32,481 bases of DNA from Agrobacterium tumefaciens str. B6 (GTDB taxonomy: Bacteria > Pseudomonadota > Alphaproteobacteria > Rhizobiales > Rhizobiaceae), in NCBI RefSeq assembly GCF_001541315.1, contig NZ_LMVK01000022.1, positions 1 to 32,481 of the forward strand, given 5' to 3'. Numbering within the stretch: the first letter of the stretch is position 1; each line of letters opens with the position of its first letter. A program made the translations under genes and the position numbers. The notes beneath the pieces are model-generated. The model was not told where the DNA came from. It saw only the letters and a program-made list of their open reading frames with translations, and did no database searches. Of this stretch, positions 6,920-14,922 are shown in pieces.

Positions 6920-7558
6920 TTAGACGTCAGCCTCACAGGGTTCCTTCAAAGCGGCCTTGAGAGCTTGTGCCCAGATCGCATAACCTGCCGGATTGAGATG
7001 AACGAGGTCGGGTTGATAATAGCGGAACATAGGCAGCCCGTTTTCACCAAGAAGATCCCCGTTAAGATCCAGCCAGACCGCCATTGATCGCTTTTCACCC
7101 CAGTCCTTTGCCAACCGGTTGAAACGCTCGAACTCGTCGCGATAGATCCAACGAGCTGGACTGGGTTTGATCGCAAGAATGTGCAAGCGCGTTTGTGGCA
7201 GAGCTTGTGAAATTCGACCGGTTAGTGTCTGGAGATGTCGAAACGCTGTTTCGGCCGTTTGACCTTCACTGGCAATGTCGTTCTCACCGAAATATATGAG
7301 CGTTCGTCGCGGTTTCAGGGGTACGAGAAGCTGGTCCATGTAATGCATGGCAGACAGGAGGGTGCCGCCACCAAAACCCAGGTTGACGACATTCAGCGAG
7401 TTTATATCCTCGGCAAGCGAACTCCACATCCGGAAAGACGAGGAGCCGTAGAAGGCAATGGGATCCGCGGGCAAGCCAAGGCGTTGCAGCCGCCCCAGGA
7501 TGGCGACAACATCGCTATCATAGCGGTTCGTGCCTATGTTTGCTGGAAATTGGTACAT
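6920..7558 (-). CDS. SGNH/GDSL-family hydrolase
   Basis: This 212-residue protein has all four SGNH blocks: YGSSS (residues 37-41; nucleophile probably Ser40), NLGFGGGT (block II glycine), GENDIA (Asn93) and PDLVHLN (Asp184, His187). It has no signal peptide and is probably cytoplasmic. Such enzymes remove acyl groups or open esters on sugars. The ATG at 7558 follows a very strong AAAGGAGG. It is the downstream gene of a two-gene unit with dgoK (48-base gap containing a hairpin), so it may deacylate an incoming sugar acid or lactone used by this locus. That role is inferred from position only. Confidence 0.85.
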   Translation of the reverse strand: MYQFPANIGTNRYDSDVVAILGRLQRLGLPADPIAFYGSSSFRMWSSLAEDINSLNVVNLGFGGGTLLSAMHYMDQLLVPLKPRRTLIYFGENDIASEGQTAETAFRHLQTLTGRISQALPQTRLHILAIKPSPARWIYRDEFERFNRLAKDWGEKRSMAVWLDLNGDLLGENGLPMFRYYQPDLVHLNPAGYAIWAQALKAALKEPCEADV

Positions 7559-7572
7559 GTCGCCTCCTTTAA

Positions 7573-7596
7573 TCCTGGACGGATTTCAGTCCAGGA
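7573..7596 (-). repeat. Perfect intercistronic stem-loop between dgoK and the SGNH gene
   Basis: TCCTGGAC (7573-7580) and GTCCAGGA (7589-7596) form a perfect 8-bp stem with an 8-base loop. On the transcribed strand it follows the dgoK stop by 10 bases and ends just before the AAAGGAGG of the next gene. There is no long U tract, so a processing, stabilising or partial-termination element is more likely than a full terminator. Confidence 0.5.
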
Positions 7597-7606
7597 CTTC
7601 AGATTC

Positions 7607-8518
7607 TCAGGAAAGCGCGTGATGCAGAACAGCAATCGCGCCTCTGGTCAGATCATCTTCCGCACCCATGGATGTCTTCAGATCAAAGATCTCCGCCGCC
7701 TGCCTGTAAAGGTCGTTCAGACCATCGTTGCCGATGATTGTCGCTTCACCACCCTCCACGAACCAGCCTGCATCCCGCGCCTGGCGAAACTCCTGTCCAA
7801 TCACCAGCCCGCGGACGAATGAGCGCAATTGATCAGCTGACAGCTTGCCGGCGAGGATACCCGTCCGCGCCGAAAACAGCAGAGACGACATGGCGACGGA
7901 TTGCTTCGCCTCGTTAAGTCCCCAAAGATAGGCGTCCCCATCGCCCACAGGAGGCTGGGTCGAGCCTCTGGCGATAAAAGAGTGATTGATCAGCAGATTG
8001 AAGATTTCACCGGTGACAAACGTCTGGAAGCCGTCGATTTTCCCTGCTTTGACCCGTGCCCATTTGCTGTGCGTTCCAGGAATGATGACGGTAATGTCTT
8101 CATCAAGGCCATGGCCGACGATCTGGGTTTCTTCTCCCCGCATGACATCCGGAAAGGGTCTCCTGAGAGTATCCTGAAGGCCGGGCAAAAATACGAGGTC
8201 CGACCCGTTCGGAAGCGTTCTCCTGAGCGTGCCTGCGGCCAATCGCTCCGGTCCCGCCGGGCAGGGAACGTAAGCAACCTCCACCCAGCCGTTGCGGCTG
8301 GTGATCATGCCGAGTGCGGCGACGGGCAAGGCCCCGTAGCAAGAGAACCAGGGCGCGAGTGCAGCCATGAGCGCAGCCTCGTGTTCACCCTCGCCAAGGC
8401 TCGAAATGCCGTCGTCGGTTTCAAGATGATCGAGTTCTTCGCCGCCCTCACCGACAAGCGCCGCGCGAAGTGATGTCGTTCCCCAATCAACGATGATCGA
8501 TGTCGCCGGTGCTGCCAT
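7607..8518 (-). CDS. dgoK: 2-dehydro-3-deoxygalactonokinase
   Basis: The 303-residue protein has the DgoK fold and motifs: an N-terminal ATPase-type phosphate loop DWGTTSLRA (residues 11-19), MITSRNGW, and the diagnostic PGTHSKW (147-153) followed by FVTGE. The family phosphorylates 2-keto-3-deoxy-D-galactonate with ATP, giving the 6-phosphate for cleavage by DgoA. I chose ATG 8518 because AGGAGG lies eight bases upstream; the longer frame to 8584 adds residues not seen in the family. No DgoA aldolase (KDPG family) is present in the window. It is divergent from the sugar operon with about 110 bases between starts, which argues for shared regulation. Confidence 0.9.
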   Translation of the reverse strand: MAAPATSIIVDWGTTSLRAALVGEGGEELDHLETDDGISSLGEGEHEAALMAALAPWFSCYGALPVAALGMITSRNGWVEVAYVPCPAGPERLAAGTLRRTLPNGSDLVFLPGLQDTLRRPFPDVMRGEETQIVGHGLDEDITVIIPGTHSKWARVKAGKIDGFQTFVTGEIFNLLINHSFIARGSTQPPVGDGDAYLWGLNEAKQSVAMSSLLFSARTGILAGKLSADQLRSFVRGLVIGQEFRQARDAGWFVEGGEATIIGNDGLNDLYRQAAEIFDLKTSMGAEDDLTRGAIAVLHHALS

Positions 8519-8552
8519 GTCGTGAGCCTCCTCATTCATTTCGTCTTGGGGC

Positions 8553-8581
8553 TTGTCATAGGATGCGAGTCTATGTAGTGT
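8553..8581 (+). promoter_or_regulatory. Possible sigma-70 promoter of the sugar operon
   Basis: TTGTCA (8553-8558) is followed by 17 bases and TAGTGT (8576-8581). The match is moderate. It would start transcription shortly before the palindrome at 8599-8615, placing that palindrome in the early transcribed region. Confidence 0.3.
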
Positions 8582-8598
8582 CAATTAGTGAATTCAAG

Positions 8599-8615
8599 GT
8601 ATCACATTGTGGTAC
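8599..8615. promoter_or_regulatory. Candidate operator palindrome in the divergent promoter region
   Basis: GTATCACA-T-TGTGGTAC is a 17-base inverted repeat with seven of eight arm positions matching, located 16 bases before the first gene of the operon. IclR-family dimers bind palindromes of this size. The obvious candidate ligand is the IclR-SMP30 fusion encoded in the same operon, but this is inference. Confidence 0.45.
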
Positions 8616-8630
8616 TAAAATGGGAGGGAA

Positions 8631-9542
8631 ATGATGGTGGCTGACCTCAAGGGGATTTTCCCTGTTCTGCCCACGCCGTTTCTGGCGGATGGCGGCATTG
8701 ACGAAGCAGGCATGAGGCGCCTGGTAGCCTTCGCGCTCAGCAGGGGGGTAGACGGCGTCGTATTTCCCGGCTTCGCCAGCGAGGTGGAGGCCCTGGATGC
8801 CGCCGAGCGCGCAACGCTGCTGCAGACCGTCGTGGATGCGGTGACCGGTCGGGTGCCGGTCGTGGCGGGTGCCAGTGCGGCCGACTGGCGTGAGGTGATC
8901 GAGCACGGGCGGGCGGCATTGGCGCTCGGCATCCGCCACCTGATGGTGCAGCCGCCCAAATCTGTCGGCACCGATGCGCCGGCGCTGATCGAATTCCTAG
9001 GTCGGATCGTCGAGGCGCTGCCCGAGGTTGAAATCATCCTGCAGAATGCGCCTGCGCCGCGCGGCTCTGACCTTTCGCCGCAGGCGATCGTGGATATCGT
9101 GCGAGCCTTGCCGCAGGTGACCTACGTCAAGGAAGAAACGCTTCCTGCCGGCCCGGCCATCAGCCATATCATCGCCCATGCGCCTTCGACCCTGAAGGGC
9201 GTCATCGGCGGTGGCGGCGCCCGTTACATTCTTGACGAATATGCTCGTGGTGCGACGGCGGCCATGCCTGCGCTGGAAATCGTCGAGGAACATGTGGCCA
9301 TCGACCGGGCGCTTGGTGCCGGACGGCAGGACGAGGCCCGCAGGATCTATGTCCGAACCTTGCCGCTTCTGGTGCTGCAGGCGGTCTATCGCATGCGGCT
9401 GACCAAATATGTGCTCGCCCGCCGCGGCGTGATCGAAGGTATCGGCGTGCGTGCGCCGACTCCTGAACTCGATGCGGCAGCCATTGCCGATATCGACGCC
9501 AATCTGGTCGAACTCGGCCTCGTGGCTCCGGAGGCCGCATGA
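8631..9542 (+). CDS. DapA/NanA-superfamily lyase or dehydratase
   Basis: The 303-residue protein is a class I Schiff-base TIM barrel of the dihydrodipicolinate synthase family, which includes KDG aldolase and 2-keto-3-deoxy acid dehydratases. It begins KGIFPVLPTPF, and the Schiff-base lysine is Lys167 (TYVKEE). Two canonical features differ: the GTTGE loop is GFASEV, and the usual YNxP tyrosine position reads LQNAP (Gln138). Subgroups with Gln there exist, and the change may mark dehydratase rather than aldolase chemistry. Expected substrate is a 2-keto-3-deoxy acid made by the next gene's product. ATG 8631 has GGGAGG upstream; the next gene starts at 9539, overlapping the stop by ATGA. Confidence 0.85.
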   Translation: MMVADLKGIFPVLPTPFLADGGIDEAGMRRLVAFALSRGVDGVVFPGFASEVEALDAAERATLLQTVVDAVTGRVPVVAGASAADWREVIEHGRAALALGIRHLMVQPPKSVGTDAPALIEFLGRIVEALPEVEIILQNAPAPRGSDLSPQAIVDIVRALPQVTYVKEETLPAGPAISHIIAHAPSTLKGVIGGGGARYILDEYARGATAAMPALEIVEEHVAIDRALGAGRQDEARRIYVRTLPLLVLQAVYRMRLTKYVLARRGVIEGIGVRAPTPELDAAAIADIDANLVELGLVAPEAA

Positions 9543-10705
9543 ACAGCCCCATCGCAACCGTCGAGGTCTTCACACTGACCCAGCCGCGCAAGGTTCCATA
9601 TCTTGGTGCGCTCCGGGAAGGTGAGGTGGTCAATCCCAACGGCTATATCGTGCGTAAGGGCAATCGCACGGTCTACCCCACGTTCGACCGCAGCGTGCTC
9701 GTGCGCATGACGACCGAGGCCGGCACCGTTGGCTGGGGTGAGACCTATGGCATCGTCGCCCCCGGCGCGGTCGCCGCCCTCATCAATGATCTTCTTGCCG
9801 GCTTCGTGGTCGGTCGCGACGCGTCCGATCCTTCGGCAATCTATGACGATCTTTACGACATGATGCGGGTGCGCGGTTATACCGGCGGCTTTTACGTCGA
9901 TGCGCTCGCCGCGCTCGATATAGGGCTCTGGGATATTGCCGGGCAGGAAGCCGGAAAATCGGTTCGCGACCTTCTCGGCGGCGGGGTAGATACGTTTCCG
10001 GCCTATGTTTCCGGCCTGCCTGAAAAAACGCTGAAGGCGCGCGGGGAACTGGCAAAATACTGGCAGGATCGCGGTTTCAACGCTTTCAAATTCGCAACGC
10101 CGGTGGCTGATGACGGCCCGGCGGCGGAAATTGCCAATCTCCGCCAGGTGCTTGGCCCGCAGGCGAAGATCGCCGCCGACATGCACTGGAACCAGACGCC
10201 GGAACGGGCGCTGGAACTGATTGCCGAAATGAAGCCCTTCGATCCGTGGTTCGCCGAGGCCCCTGTCTGGACGGAGGATATTGCCGGGCTGGAGAAGGTT
10301 TCGAAGAATACCGACGTACCGATTGCCGTTGGCGAGGAATGGCGCACCCATTGGGATATGCGCGCCCGCATCGAACGCTGCCGCATCGCAATCGTGCAGC
10401 CGGAAATGGGCCATAAGGGCATCACCAATTTCATCCGCATCGGCGCTCTTGCCGCCGAGCACGGCATTGACGTGATCCCGCATGCCACCGTTGGCGCCGG
10501 CATCTTCCTTGCCGCCAGCCTGCAGGCATCATCAACATTACCAATGCTGAAGGGGCACGAATTCCAGCACTCGATCTTCGAGCCGAACCGCCGCCTGCTG
10601 GAGGGCGACATGGATTGCCGCCAAGGCAGATATCACCTGCCGTCGGGACCGGGACTTGGGGTAAGACCGTCGGAGGCGGCACTCGGTCTGATTGAACGTA
10701 TCTGA
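9539..10705 (+). CDS. Enolase-superfamily sugar-acid dehydratase
   Basis: This 388-residue mandelate racemase/enolase-family protein has an N-terminal capping domain (to about residue 130) and a C-terminal barrel. Visible active-site residues are Lys184 (FKFAT), metal ligands Asp214 (ADMHW), Glu240 (WFAEAP) and Glu266 (AVGEEW), and His315 (IPHATVG). His216, two residues after the first ligand, gives the D-x-H pattern that in D-galactonate and D-mannonate dehydratases supplies the general acid. With dgoK nearby, a galactonate-like aldonic acid is the leading guess, but the sequence is not the standard DgoD. It overlaps the preceding gene by 4 bases and precedes the transporter by 24. Confidence 0.85.
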   Translation: MNSPIATVEVFTLTQPRKVPYLGALREGEVVNPNGYIVRKGNRTVYPTFDRSVLVRMTTEAGTVGWGETYGIVAPGAVAALINDLLAGFVVGRDASDPSAIYDDLYDMMRVRGYTGGFYVDALAALDIGLWDIAGQEAGKSVRDLLGGGVDTFPAYVSGLPEKTLKARGELAKYWQDRGFNAFKFATPVADDGPAAEIANLRQVLGPQAKIAADMHWNQTPERALELIAEMKPFDPWFAEAPVWTEDIAGLEKVSKNTDVPIAVGEEWRTHWDMRARIERCRIAIVQPEMGHKGITNFIRIGALAAEHGIDVIPHATVGAGIFLAASLQASSTLPMLKGHEFQHSIFEPNRRLLEGDMDCRQGRYHLPSGPGLGVRPSEAALGLIERI

Positions 10706-10729
10706 TTTGGTTTTTTGGAGGAGGAAACC

Positions 10730-12001
10730 ATGACCAAAAGAATAAAAAAGCTGGCGCTGGGCACCGCGACCGCCGTTTTGATGACGATGGGCGCTGTTGC
10801 GCCCGCCATGGCCGATACCGTGCTGAAATTCATTTCCTGGCAGACTGACGATGCCGGAACGGGCGAATGGTGGCATTCCGCCATCGCCGCCTTCGAGAAA
10901 CAGCATCCGGGGGTGAAGATCGAATTCACCAAGGCGGAGCGCAGTTCCTACGCGGATACGATGACCACGCTTTTCGCCGCCAACCAGCCGCCGCAGATCG
11001 TGCATCTGGCGTCCTTCGAATTCCAGATGTTTGCCGATAGCGGCTGGCTGGAACCGCTCGACCCGTGGCTGAAGAAGGATGGCATCGACATGACGGGCTG
11101 GGCCGGCCAGCAGAAATGCGAATGGAACGGCGAAACCGTCTGCATCATGACCAACTATTTCGGTTTCGTCATGGCCTACAACAAGAAGATTTTGGAAGAG
11201 GCGGGCGTCGCGGTTCCGAAGTCCTATGACGAGTTTCTGGCGGCCGCAAAAGCCACGACCAAGGATCTGAACGGCGATGGCATTATCGACCAGTTCGGCA
11301 CCGGCCATGAAACCAAGGGCGGCCCGGGGCAATATCTGACGGAGATGCTGAACTACATTCTCGACGCCGGCGCCTACTGGACTGACAAGGACGGCAACAT
11401 TACCATCGATACGCCGCAGATGGTTGAAGGTTTGACCCGATGGAAAACCGTGATGAAGAGCGGCATCAGCCCGGTGGACATGAGCGCCAGCGACGTGCGC
11501 AAGCTGTTTGCCGATGGCAAGATGGCCATGCGGCTCGATGGACCGTGGCTTTATGGCACGACCGAAAAGGGTTCGGCCAAGAGTGACATCGTTTATGTCG
11601 CGCCGCCGCTTCATCCGCCGCTTGGCGGCTCGTCCAACGTGCTGGCCATGCCGGCCGATATTCCCGACGACCAGAAGGCATTGGTCTGGGATTTCATCAA
11701 GCTGACGATGACGCCGGAATTCCAGCGCAGTTACGCCACCCTAGGCGGCAACACCCCGCCAAGCCCGAAGGCGGATGTCTCGGGTGTTGAAAAGACCATC
11801 CCGCATTTTCCGGTGCTGATCGAAACGATGAAGGCCGCGTCTGAAGCCGGTATCGACCGCATTCCGACCGGGCTTGAGCTCTTCTACAACGAGTTCAGCA
11901 AGATGGTGATGGAAGAAAGCCAGCGGATGATCATTCAGGATCTCGATCCGGCAGAGGTGGCGAAAACCATGCAGACAAAGGCCGAAGCCATCAAGGGTTG
12001 A
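10730..12001 (+). CDS. Sugar ABC transporter substrate-binding protein (CUT1)
   Basis: The 423-residue periplasmic protein belongs to the family-1 extracellular solute-binding proteins. It has a Sec signal peptide (MTKRIKKLALGTATAVL, cleavage after AMA near residue 28) and the typical body (LKFISWQTDD; WWHSAIAAFEKQHPGVKIEF; FFAANQPP-type stretch; FGFVMAYNKKILEEAGV; MRLDGPW). The start at 10730 follows a long GGAGGAGGAAACC site. It delivers the substrate to the permeases encoded next. Family membership points to a sugar, polyol or oligosaccharide; the specific ligand cannot be read from sequence. Confidence 0.92.
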   Translation: MTKRIKKLALGTATAVLMTMGAVAPAMADTVLKFISWQTDDAGTGEWWHSAIAAFEKQHPGVKIEFTKAERSSYADTMTTLFAANQPPQIVHLASFEFQMFADSGWLEPLDPWLKKDGIDMTGWAGQQKCEWNGETVCIMTNYFGFVMAYNKKILEEAGVAVPKSYDEFLAAAKATTKDLNGDGIIDQFGTGHETKGGPGQYLTEMLNYILDAGAYWTDKDGNITIDTPQMVEGLTRWKTVMKSGISPVDMSASDVRKLFADGKMAMRLDGPWLYGTTEKGSAKSDIVYVAPPLHPPLGGSSNVLAMPADIPDDQKALVWDFIKLTMTPEFQRSYATLGGNTPPSPKADVSGVEKTIPHFPVLIETMKAASEAGIDRIPTGLELFYNEFSKMVMEESQRMIIQDLDPAEVAKTMQTKAEAIKG

Positions 12002-12069
12002 TCCCGTTGTCTTGCCATGGCCCGCAAAGGGCTGTGGCCCATCATCCGCATCCGGCAGGAGGACCATCC

Positions 12070-12996
12070 ATGACCGAACCCGTTCGGGCTGGGCGTCGCA
12101 AGTTCTTCGATCTTGCGCGCCCCAGCCGGCAACATCTCCTCGGCTATATCCTGATCGCGCCCGCGGTCCTGATGGTAGCCGCCATCATCGTCTGGCCGCT
12201 CGTTCTGGCCATCGACCTGTCGTTCCAGCAGGTCAAGATACCCCGGCTCGGCGGTGCCAGCCGGCCGTTTTCGCTGAGCAACTACACCTGGCTGTTCTCG
12301 TCGCCGGAATTCTGGCTGGCCTGCTGGGTAACACTGAAGCTGGTCATCATCGTTACCGCCGGCAGCGTCGCGGTTGGCCTCAGCACGGCCCTTCTCGCCA
12401 ATAACCGTTTCAAGGGCCGCACCGTCGCGCGACTGGGAATGGCGCTGCCCTGGGCGGTGCCGGAAATCATCGCGGTCGTCATCTTCGCATGGATGTTCGA
12501 CACGTCCTTCGGCCTGTTCGGCTGGCTGGCGATCAAGCTCGGCTTTACCGACCAGATGATTCCGTGGGTCAGCAGTTCCACGGCCGCCTTCTGGGCAGTG
12601 GCGATCACTATGGTGTGGAAGGGCTTTCCTTTCGTCTCGATCATGTGTCTGGCCGGCCTGCAGTCCATTCCCGCTGATTATTACGCGGCCGCCAAGGTGG
12701 ATGGCGCAAGTGTCTGGCAGCGTTTTCGCTGGATCACCATGCCGCTTTTAATGCCGGTGCTGGGTGTGACACTGGTGCTGACATTGCTGTGGGTATTCCG
12801 CGACTTTTCCATCATCAAGGTTCTGACCGGCGGTGGGCCGCTGCGTTCAACCCAGACGCTGTCGATCATGACCTACGACCAGGCCTTCCAGTATCACAAT
12901 TTCGGCCGCGCCGCCGCCGTCGGCGTGCTGACGCTGGTGATCTGCGTCGTCGCGAGCCTGCTGATGCTCGGCCGGCGTTCGAAATCGATCTATTGA
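12070..12996 (+). CDS. Sugar ABC transporter permease 1 (MalF-type)
   Basis: This 308-residue inner-membrane protein has six predicted membrane helices, the first at about residues 22-45 (LLGYILIAPAVLMVAAIIVW). The EAA loop, which contacts the ATPase, reads DYYAAAKVDGASVWQRFRWI. The ATG at 12070 follows AGGAGGACC. The upstream in-frame start near 11998 overlaps the binding-protein stop and is less likely. It forms the import channel with permease 2. A truncated relative of this protein class lies at 27404-27790 but is not a recent copy of this gene. Confidence 0.92.
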   Translation: MTEPVRAGRRKFFDLARPSRQHLLGYILIAPAVLMVAAIIVWPLVLAIDLSFQQVKIPRLGGASRPFSLSNYTWLFSSPEFWLACWVTLKLVIIVTAGSVAVGLSTALLANNRFKGRTVARLGMALPWAVPEIIAVVIFAWMFDTSFGLFGWLAIKLGFTDQMIPWVSSSTAAFWAVAITMVWKGFPFVSIMCLAGLQSIPADYYAAAKVDGASVWQRFRWITMPLLMPVLGVTLVLTLLWVFRDFSIIKVLTGGGPLRSTQTLSIMTYDQAFQYHNFGRAAAVGVLTLVICVVASLLMLGRRSKSIY

Positions 12997-13006
12997 GGAG
13001 GCTTTG

Positions 13007-13837
13007 ATGAAACGGACACTTTTACAGAGCCTTGCCCTTTACGCGACTGTGATCTTCACGCTGGTGATGATCCTGTTCCCGGTCTACTGGCTGCTGGTCA
13101 CAGCACTTTCCACCACCGATGAGCTGTACCGCCTGCCGCCGACCTTCTGGCCGGACGATCCGCAGTGGGACATCTTCGCCCGGGTCTGGGCGGCAAAACC
13201 GATCCTGTTGTGGCTCTGGAATTCTATGCTGGCGGCTATCGGTTCGGTGGCGCTGTCGATGCTGGTCTCGGTCAGCGCCGGTTATGCGCTGTCGCGTTAT
13301 TCCATGAGGGGTGGCTCGACCATGGGTCTCTTCGTCCTGACGGCGAAGATGCTGCCCGCGACGTTGCTCGTCATTCCGCTGTTTTCGATCTTTTCCAGCT
13401 TCGGCCTGATCGGCAGCCTGTGGACGCTGGTTCTGGCGCATTCGACAATGATCATTCCTTTCGCCACATGGATGCTGAAAGGCTATTTTGACACCATTCC
13501 GAAGGAACTGGAACAGGCTGCCATGGTCGATGGCTGCTCGCCGATCGGCGCGATGGTGCGCGTCGTGCTTCCCATCGCCACACCGGGGCTTGCCGCCACC
13601 GCACTTTATGCCTTCGTGCTCAGCTGGGCAGACTATGCCTATGCGCGCACCTTTCTCGTCAACTCGCCGGACAACTGGACGGCCAATCTCGGCATCACCA
13701 CGATGCAGGGCGAATATGTCACCTACTGGAACGACATTTCCGCCGCATCCGTGTTCATCGCGCTGCCGATCATCGCAATCTACCTGTTCCTGGAACGTTA
13801 TTTGGTCGGCGGCCTCACCGCTGGCGCGGAGAAATAA
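13007..13837 (+). CDS. Sugar ABC transporter permease 2 (MalG-type)
   Basis: The 276-residue inner-membrane protein has six predicted helices starting MKRTLLQSLALYATVIFTLV. The EAA loop is KELEQAAMVDGCSPIGAMVRVV, and the conserved C-terminal region follows (SWADYAYARTFL; FLERYLVGGLTAGAEK). I chose ATG 13007 rather than the adjacent TTG 13004; GAGGAGG lies six bases upstream. It starts 10 bases after permease 1 and ends two bases before the ATPase gene, consistent with one transport complex. Confidence 0.92.
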   Translation: MKRTLLQSLALYATVIFTLVMILFPVYWLLVTALSTTDELYRLPPTFWPDDPQWDIFARVWAAKPILLWLWNSMLAAIGSVALSMLVSVSAGYALSRYSMRGGSTMGLFVLTAKMLPATLLVIPLFSIFSSFGLIGSLWTLVLAHSTMIIPFATWMLKGYFDTIPKELEQAAMVDGCSPIGAMVRVVLPIATPGLAATALYAFVLSWADYAYARTFLVNSPDNWTANLGITTMQGEYVTYWNDISAASVFIALPIIAIYLFLERYLVGGLTAGAEK

Positions 13838-13839
13838 GC

Positions 13840-14922
13840 ATGGCCAATATTTCCATTCGCAACGTCAGCAAGTCCTATGGCGCGCTCAACGTGCTCAGGC
13901 CCTTTTCGCTTGAGATCGAGAACGGCGAGTTCGTGGTGCTGGTCGGGCCTTCCGGCTGCGGCAAGTCGACAATGCTGAAAATCCTTGCCGGTCTCGAACC
14001 GGCAAGCGAAGGCCAGATCTTTATCGGCGACCACGAAGTGACGGATCTGGCGCCGGGCGACCGCGACATCGCCATGGTGTTCCAGAACTATGCGCTTTAT
14101 CCCCACCTCACCGTTCGCCAGAATATCGGCTTCGGCCTGAAGATGCGCGGCACGGACAAGGCCGAGATCGACCGCCGGGTTGACGACGCGGCGCGCATTC
14201 TGGAAGTGACACCCTACCTCGATCGCAAGCCCAAGGATCTCTCGGGCGGCCAGCGGCAGCGCGTCGCACTCGGCCGCGCCATCGTGCGCCAGCCGCAGGC
14301 CTTCCTGATGGACGAACCGCTGTCCAACCTCGATGCCAAGCTGCGCGTCCACATGCGTGCGGAAATCGGCGCATTGCACAAGCGCATCGGTGTCACCACT
14401 GTTTATGTGACCCATGATCAGGTCGAAGCGATGACAATGGCGGACCGCGTCGTCATCATGCAGGGCGGCATCATCCAGCAGATCGCTGCACCGGACGAGC
14501 TTTTCAACAATCCGGCCAATCTTTTCGTTGCCGGTTTCATCGGCTCGCCGGGCATGAATTTCCTCAATGCGGAACTGCGTGACGGCACTGTTACCCTGTT
14601 TGGGCAACAGGTTTCCCTGCCGGGCGCCGTCGGCCGCCAGGGCAGCGTGATCGTCGGTCTGCGGCCGGAACATCTCGTTCTGGGCGATGCGCCGGTCACC
14701 TTCGATGTCCGCCCGACGCTGGTGGAAAGCCTGGGATCGGAAAAATACGTCTATTTCGATGCGGAAGGCGCAAGGGTCGCGGATGGCGAGGAGGGCAAGT
14801 CCAAGGGGCTGATCGCGCGCGTTTCGCATACCGGCAACCTTCCCGGTGATGAGGCGCTTCGGCTCGGTTTCGACCCGACCCAGCTTTATCTCTTCGATGC
14901 AAAGACCGGAGCACGGCTATGA
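13840..14922 (+). CDS. Sugar ABC transporter ATP-binding protein (MalK/UgpC-type)
   Basis: This 360-residue ATPase has Walker A GPSGCGKST (36-44), Q-loop FQNYALYPH, signature LSGGQ (134-138), Walker B FLMDEP (155-160), D-loop SNLDAK and switch His192, followed by a C-terminal OB-fold regulatory domain (TOBE; VGLRPEHLVLGD) typical of CUT1 importers. It powers uptake by the two permeases. With the binding protein present, the transporter is complete. The ATPase stop overlaps the epimerase start by ATGA (14919-14922), coupling import to catabolic enzymes. Confidence 0.93.
   Translation: MANISIRNVSKSYGALNVLRPFSLEIENGEFVVLVGPSGCGKSTMLKILAGLEPASEGQIFIGDHEVTDLAPGDRDIAMVFQNYALYPHLTVRQNIGFGLKMRGTDKAEIDRRVDDAARILEVTPYLDRKPKDLSGGQRQRVALGRAIVRQPQAFLMDEPLSNLDAKLRVHMRAEIGALHKRIGVTTVYVTHDQVEAMTMADRVVIMQGGIIQQIAAPDELFNNPANLFVAGFIGSPGMNFLNAELRDGTVTLFGQQVSLPGAVGRQGSVIVGLRPEHLVLGDAPVTFDVRPTLVESLGSEKYVYFDAEGARVADGEEGKSKGLIARVSHTGNLPGDEALRLGFDPTQLYLFDAKTGARL

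Noticed and set aside
9386..11614. Two long minus-strand frames (9386-10483 and 10538-11614) antisense to the lyase, dehydratase and binding-protein genes
   Set aside because: Their translations show no family motifs, and they mirror the third-position GC bias of the real genes on the plus strand.
13798..14829. 343-codon minus frame antisense to the ABC ATPase gene
   Set aside because: A shadow of a gene with unmistakable ATPase motifs on the plus strand.
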